Assembly (NCBI GenBank): GCA_026826555.1
Contig: JAKSZT010033094.1
Span: 538,868 to 602,867, forward strand
Source: Tolypeutes matacus
Lineage: Eukaryota > Chordata > Mammalia > Cingulata > Chlamyphoridae
DNA: 64,000 bases
Direction of reading: 5' to 3'
Numbering within the stretch: the first letter of the stretch is position 1; every line of letters starts with the position of its first letter. Positions 57,881 to 64,000 of this stretch are shown one piece after another. Under the pieces are notes generated by a model, which saw nothing but the letters and a program-made list of their open reading frames with translations, was not told the origin of the DNA and searched no databases. The translations under genes were made by a program, and so were the position numbers.

Positions 57881-60800
57881 AGGAACACCTCATCCCTTGA
57901 TCTGTAATCTTGAAATCTCTGTTTCTCTCTTGTGCCTTGAGGCCATGCCCAGCCTTGCAAGTGCTCTTGGCAGCCTGGGCCTTCTTGGTGGATGCCCTCC
58001 CTTGCACAGGGGCAGTCAGTGTGAAGGTGGCCACCTCCTGCTCACTAACTTCTGAGCTGGGAGGACTCTCTGGAGGCTGGCACAGCCCCTGACCTCAGGC
58101 ACTGCCTCACCCTGAGTGGCTGCTGTAGAAGGGTGCTGTGCTTCTGGTGCCAGATCCCGGGAGAGGCAAGCAGGGAGATGGGCACGCCTTCCGTCCTGTC
58201 CCCCACTGGATGGTCAGGGTGTGGCCATGCTGCTTCCCCCACTCCCTTGTACTGTGCTGGGCCCAGCCCCCCCCCTCACCGTGTGGGGCTGTGCAAGACC
58301 ATAGGCTGCCTGGAGGAGGGCACTCAGCTGCCCTCCTAGAGGGGAAGGGAGAAGCACCAGGACCATTCCCAGGTGGCAGAAGGGGCGCACTCAATGGCAT
58401 AGACAGTACGGCTCCCTGGAGGCAGGGCCAGTGGGGTGGCTGCCTGTGACCACAGAGAGTGCTGAAGAGGGAGGGGTTGGTGACTGCCCCTGGGGAGTCA
58501 GGGCAGGAGGCTGAGGGCTCAGCTCACCCTGTGGGTGGATGCTGGGAGCCGAGATGGGCTCCTCCGGGCTTCACATAGTAGGAAGGTACAGGGTGTCCCC
58601 AAGCCAGGCTGGGGTGAGAGCGTGGGGTTTCAGGATGATGGAAAGCAGCATGTCTAAGACAATTGCCCAGTTGGAGACTGGAGGGATGGTGGCCCTGTAA
58701 GCTGAGGACCGCTGGGTGCATGGGAAAAAGAGAGACCCAGGCTTCTGTTTGGGGTGACAGCTACCACCCCGAGAAGGTCCTGTCCATGGAGTTCCCTGGC
58801 AGGGAAGCTGGACTCAGAGCCACCAAGAAGCCTGTGATTTCAGCATTGAGGGGAGAGCAGAGTGCATCTGGGGGAGTTGACAGAGCATGGACTCTGCAGT
58901 GGGGAACATAGGGAGGCTGGGCCTGGGAGCTGGCCAGGGCAGCTGAGTGGCCTTCAGAGGCCCCTGGGAAGAGCAGTCCAGAGGGCATTTGGCCTGCAAA
59001 ATTGGGGAGCCTAGCCTCAGAAGGAGCCCATCAGGGCAGGGGAGGCCCCAGGTCGGAAGGTCAGTGGAGGCAGAGGCATGGAAGGCTGGGAGAAGGCAGT
59101 GCGGCTGGGGTGGGGGCTGGCCTGGTTCCACCTAGCTGTGGCCTTGATGTGTCCCACTGTCCCTGGAACCCAGGCTTTCTGCCTGGAAATGAAGTGGGAG
59201 ATTTTTCCGGGATTGCTGGAAGAGGGTTCAGCTGCTCAGACCAGGGTGGCCAGTAGGGTACAGGAAGGCAGGTGTGTGGGCGCCTGGCTGTGGGGAACTC
59301 TCAGAGCAAGCTGCCTCACCCCTGCGGTCTCTTGGGGGCATCTTGAGGGTCACCTTTTCCAGAGTCCCTGCCTGCCTGCCCTTGACTGGCCACAGTTCTC
59401 TTCCAAGCCCACACTTGTGGGCGTCTTCCGGGGGTGGGGGATTGGAGATAGGGGCGGGATTCCTCTGTCACCTGCATGTCCCATCACCTCCAACATGTGT
59501 CTGGGGTGGGGAGGGAACTTCTGCTCTCACCTCCCCCAACTCAGGCGCCCTGATGGAGTGGGTGCAGAGCAGGTGCATAGTGCCACGCTTGGGCCGGGCC
59601 CTCGGGGCCTCAGAGAAGGGCCTGATCACCCAGCAGGAAAGCTGGACCTTGCTCGCAGAGCCGGGCACCACTCGGCCCAGCTTCCTGGTGGGATTTGAGG
59701 TGAGGACAGAGACTCCCAGAACCTGGCTTGCCTCAGCTGTGCGAACAGATGGCCTGCCCACAGCCGCTTGGCCTTCCTGCTGCCGGCGGCCGTCTGGACA
59801 GGGAGACAGCTGGGCTAATCTCGCCTCCTTCCCTCTCCACAAAATCTTCCTTCCCACCCATGTGGCTTTGGGTGCCCGCCCAGGGCCAGGCCCCGGCCCC
59901 AACTTCAGAGCCCCATGGGTAATGGGCCCCAGCTGGGAGCGTGGATGCCCCCCTCCCCATCCCGATCTGCCAGGGTGGCCCTCTGAGGACAAGGGCAACC
60001 TCCTGCCCCCACCCTCTGCCGGCTCCACGGGGTTTAGCCTTACAGTGTATGCACACAATAGAAGAAGTGTGTGGATAAAGTTTTCCTCCTAGTAAAGAAT
60101 ACATACACACAGATTCCTTCTGGGGAAGGTCTCTACCCCAGGGGGAAAGAGATGAGCTGATAACGGGGCTGGCAGGCAGGCCAGCCTGGAGAGGGGACAG
60201 AAGGCGGGCTGGGGATCTCTTTCCTGGCCACGGAAAAATGACACCTGTTGAGCAGGGGCTCAGGCAAGGAGCTCCTTCTTAATCCTTGGCCCATGGAGGC
60301 ACCCCTAGCTCCCTTTGTGTATTGTCGCCGGTGGTGGGGGTGCCCACTGCCATGCCCACCCAGGCTAGGCTGGGAGGGGAATGTTCAGGAAGAGGCACAG
60401 TTGTTAGGGAAGCTGCACTTGGTTTTCTGTTCCTTTAGCTGGGGTGGGGCCGACCGGGCCGCCTAGCCTGTGAGCTGCTGAGTAGGGGTCAGGACGCTCA
60501 CCCCTTGCCCCGTGCAGGAGGGGTACTGCTTGGGCAGAGGAGGCACTGGGGCTGAGTCAAGGATGGGGTGTAGGGGAAGTCCCCCTCCATCCTGTCTGGC
60601 TCCTACCAGTCCCTGAGGGCCCCCTTTGTCCTCTAGTGTCTGTTTTGGCTGTCACCTCCTCCAGGAAGCCTTCCTGGACAGCCCCCAGGGCAATCACTTT
60701 TTATACCGGTGTCAGCTCTGGGGGTGGGAGGGGCCAGTAAGGTCTCTCTGGAGGTCTTCTCTAAATGGTGCTTCTTCCCAGCCCAGAGCTCCCATGGTGG

Positions 60801-63800
60801 ATTCAAACATCTCCCCTGCTGCTCCTGCACTTTGACATCAGTAGCCTTTCTGGGCTGGCTGTCCAGCTGGGCCTGGGGTCTAGCACTCCTGTCCATGGGC
60901 TCAGCCAGCCTCCCACTCTGACCGTGGGCTGTGGCACTGACCTCACTGGCATGCCCCAAGGGCAACTGGGCAGGTGGACATGGCCCAGAGGACCCACCGC
61001 CCCCTCCGAGCCCAGGCTTTCTCTTGCTATCCATTGAACAGGAGGGGCTGAGGATGGGTAGGCTGCTGGGAGCTTTGGGGTCCTTGGGCATCAGGACTGA
61101 GGCTGTGCGGGCAGAGCGGGAGATCTTGCCTGTCTCGTGGGGGCCCTGTGCTGGGTGTCTCTGGGCCCCAGAGGCCAAGTCCCTGACATCGTTTTGGGTT
61201 GGGTTAGGGGAGGCTCCCTGGGGAGGCGGGGTCTTGGGCGGCCATGAGTAAGCAGGCACATGGACTCTGCAGGGCCCGGCAGCAGGAGCATGGCCAGGGA
61301 CCTGGGCTGGGCTGGAGATGAACCTCTTTTTCCTGTAGGGGTTAATCATTACAGGACATCTGTTCCATGGGGCAGGCAGGTGGCCGAGCAGCAGTCTCTG
61401 TGCCATGCTAGCCGATGCCAACCAGGGTGGGCTCCCCACTGGGCTGTCCCCGGTCTGTGACCTGCAGGCCCAGGGCTCGGATGGCCCTCATCCCACCGTC
61501 TGTCCTTCCTGTCTGCCCCTCCCGGCCGCGGTTCCCGGGCTGGGCTCTCACCTCTGCCCGCGGGCGGAAACGCCGTGGCTCGGCTGGCAGCCACTCGGCC
61601 TCAGGACCAGCATCCCGGACGAGGGAATGGAAAAAAGTCAGACCTCAGGGCTGCATTTGTTTTTCTTAGCGATACCTGGGGGAGAAGGAGCCAGGGGAAG
61701 TGGGCTGGAGGTCTGGCCCAGGAGGAGAGGCTGCCAGAGGCTCCCAGAAGTGGAGGACGTCAGAGTTGGCGGGTGCGGAGGCCTCCTTGCCAGCCGGTCC
61801 CACTACACACACACACGCCAAGGCTGTGGCCCTGGCCCCAAGTCACCCTGTGGTGGGGAGCTGGGCCGAGCTGCTCTCGAAGTCACAGCCTCCCTGTCTG
61901 CACCCGGCCGACCTGGGCACCCTATGGGAGCGTGAAGCAAAGCAGTCGGAGCTCCAGGGAGGAAGATGCTGTTTGGGGGCTGAGGAGGCACAGATCCTAG
62001 TGTTGGCCATACTGGGGGAGGGATGTGTGCCAGGGAGGGGAGGTTCCCGTAGCGCCTGACGACTGCTCTGTGGTGGACTCAGGGCTTCTTGTTGGGCCTC
62101 TGTTCTTCCCATGGCAAAATGAGGAGACCTTCTTCTCTGTCATGCTGTGTGACACGGCCGAGCCTTCTGTGTGGGCACGGGGTGGGGACTCCCTCCTGGG
62201 ACATGGCGAGGCGAGGGTGGATTTAGCCCAGGCTTGGCCCCCTGACAGTGGTATTTGCCCACTCCCAAGGGTCCAAGGCCTCTCTCCTGGGGCTCTGTGG
62301 GAAGGAGGCCTGGCCACACTGTGGCGGAGAGCCTGGGCGAGAAGTTCCCTTGGCATTGTGTCTTGGTGGATGTAATGGGGCAGGTACTGGCTGGGGCTGG
62401 TGAGCCACCTTGTGGAAGAGGACGTCATGGTTCAGCAGGTGTTAGCAGTTCATGGAGGGTCATGTGGAGTGACATACATGACACATATATGTGCCAAGGC
62501 TGAGCCGTGGCCCTTGTGATGGGGGTGAGTGGATACTCCATGCCTCATTGGGACACAGCCTAAGTGTCCTCAGCTCGGAAGCTGCTGGTCCTTCTCGTCA
62601 GTTGGGACCACCTCTCTGCCCTCTATTTCTGTAATGCTCACCCATGGGATGTGTCCCCCAGGCCGGGCACCACGTGTCTGCCCTCTCCTCGCCTTCTGAG
62701 TGTTGAGTGGCTTTGGGGCAGGCTAGACTGTCCTCCATCTCTCCAGGGACAGGACTCGGGCCACTTCCATGGCTAGAACTTGGTGGGGTTGGGCCACGCT
62801 GAAGGCGAATGGAGCCAAATCGTAGCTCGCAGGGAGGACAGAGGGTTAATCTCCAAACCAGTTTCCCAGAGTTGGAATTCATTTTGATTTTGTTACACAC
62901 AGAAATTGAATGCCGTCTGGTGGGGCTGAGGTTTCCTTGGCAAGGAGCTGTGGCTTCTGAAACCCCAGCCTCTTCGACTCCACCACCCGCCTCCCTTCCC
63001 TCCCGCCCTGGGGTTCCAGCTCCCACCGCTTGGAGCGCTGGGTTCACGGGCCCGGTGGCTGTTTGGGTGGCCAGGGCCTGGCTGGCAGGGAAAGGTGGAG
63101 GAGGGACGCGGGCAGCGGGGAACCCCCATCCCAACCCTACATAGGAGCTGCTTGTGGGCTTCATTCAGCTGGGGGTGGGGTGGGCTCCAAAGCTGCCCCT
63201 GCCTCATGAGCAGGAGAGAGGGTCACAGACCCAGACAGCCGGGTGGTGTGGGGTGGGTGCTGTCACCCAGGCTTGTGGCCCTTGGGCTCTTGGGCACCCA
63301 CCAGAATGACCTCATAATCCAGGATGTCTCGGACCCTAGACCAGCAGAGGAGCATCCAACCCCTGTTCTGCCCCCCAAGCTGCACTGCCCAGGGCTGATG
63401 GCCCCATGCATGAAGAGGAAGGTGTGAGCATTGCTGGGTACTGCAGCCTTAGGTGTGTGGCCACCCGGCAAAGCAGGTTTTGCCTTCCTGGGGCTGCTTT
63501 TTCCTAAGACGGTCCTGGTCCCACGAGGGGCCAGAGTAGGCACAGAAGCAGTTGATGGCCACATGCCACAGGCAAGGTCTCTGCTGCCCTCTCATCATTT
63601 GTGGGTCCCAGCGGGGTGGGCTGACAGCTGTGTGGACATCCGTGTCAGGTCACGACAGGGCCGAGCCTTGGGGCCCCAGCTCAGGATGTGAAAACTGGGA
63701 AAGAGCCATGGAATGGTGCAAGACTGGAGTTCAGCTCTGCCTGGGTGGCTGGGTGCAGTGGGCTGGCTGGCTGGCACACAGTAACGTTTCAGGAAAGGAA

Positions 63801-64000
63801 AGGAGTTTGGGGGCAGAAACCCGGAAGGGAGCAGGCAAGGAAAGGCTTGTGGGATGTACCTTTGTAGGTGGGTATGCAAGTGAGGTGGAGTCCACGTGGA
63901 TAGAGTGGGTCTGGCAGTCTGGGTGTGTACCGGCCCCTCCTGGGGGCCTGGGGTGGAGCAGGCAGCATGCTGGCCTGGAAGCTTGGTTTCCCCATCTGGC
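57881..64000. other. Remaining intron 1 DNA, no further gene or repeat clearly seen
   Basis: GC-rich with many short G/C runs. A MIR-like tail may occur near 62085-62135 ('gggcctctgttcttcccatggcaaaatgagg' in parts). A distinctly AT-richer block at about 62830-62920 stands out against its flanks and could be a conserved non-coding element. Small (CA)n at 61805-61815. I identify no RNA gene. Confidence 0.4.

Larger units (their letters stand above)
53433..64000 (+). other. WNT9A: WNT9A intron 1 (5' part), continues past window
   Basis: From the donor GTAGGT to the right edge, over 10.5 kb. I looked for the conserved WNT exon 2 text (LTGSEPL start, ERWNC block) and found none, so exon 2 lies beyond 64000. 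The first kilobase is CpG island. The rest is GC-rich and repeat-poor except for an L1 remnant and MIR-like traces. Open frames of 60-272 codons on both strands are GC-driven and show no recognisable domain. Confidence 0.85.

Noticed and set aside
59560..59660. Possible intronic microRNA like human MIR5008 reported within WNT9A
   Set aside because: A short near-palindrome of ggccc/gggcc type is present, but I could not match a mature sequence with confidence and GC-rich DNA makes such hairpins by chance.
59274..60092. 272-codon + frame and 196-codon minus frame in intron 1
   Set aside because: Overlapping frames on opposite strands in GC-rich DNA, with no WNT or other domain and no convincing start or splice context.

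Overview
This is mammalian nuclear DNA. The only protein-coding gene I can support is the first exon of WNT9A on the + strand (CDS part 53338-53432), with a CpG-island promoter in front of it and the start of its first intron running to the right edge. The tRNA-derived SINEs resemble the DAS family of armadillos, sloths and anteaters. Together with the LINE-1 (L1) subfamilies this points to a xenarthran, perhaps a sloth or anteater. The species guess is inference from remembered repeat families, not a search.

Layout. Positions 1-46,950 are AT-rich and almost wholly transposable elements. Four long minus-strand L1s lie at 2151-10060 (L1-I), 19672-26690 (L1-II), 35565-38586 (L1-III) and 38587-43150 (L1-IV). 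Around them are older L1 pieces on both strands, five copies of a recurrent poly(A)-tailed repeat called R1 here (probably a lineage-specific L1 3' tail), DAS-like SINEs, four LTRs and two hAT-like DNA elements. Several insertions are nested with clear target-site duplications (TSDs), so their order can be read. Positions 46,948-47,856 hold a long CT/CA-rich simple repeat, which marks the change of compartment. Positions 47,860-52,560 are GC-rich and repeat-poor intergenic DNA. The CpG island spans about 52,600-54,530. Intron 1 of WNT9A fills the rest, with one old L1 fragment (56,975-57,880) and a few MIR-like scraps.

Biology. In human the head-to-head neighbour of WNT9A is WNT3A, so the left part is probably the WNT9A-WNT3A intergenic region, heavily invaded by L1. 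I see no WNT3A exon, no WNT9A exon 2, no intact L1 ORF2, no structural RNA gene and no CRISPR. Points most worth a second look are the tandem-monomer 5' UTRs of the L1s, an unrecognised coding-like fragment at 10075-10376, and a strong-context upstream ORF that overlaps the WNT9A start codon.
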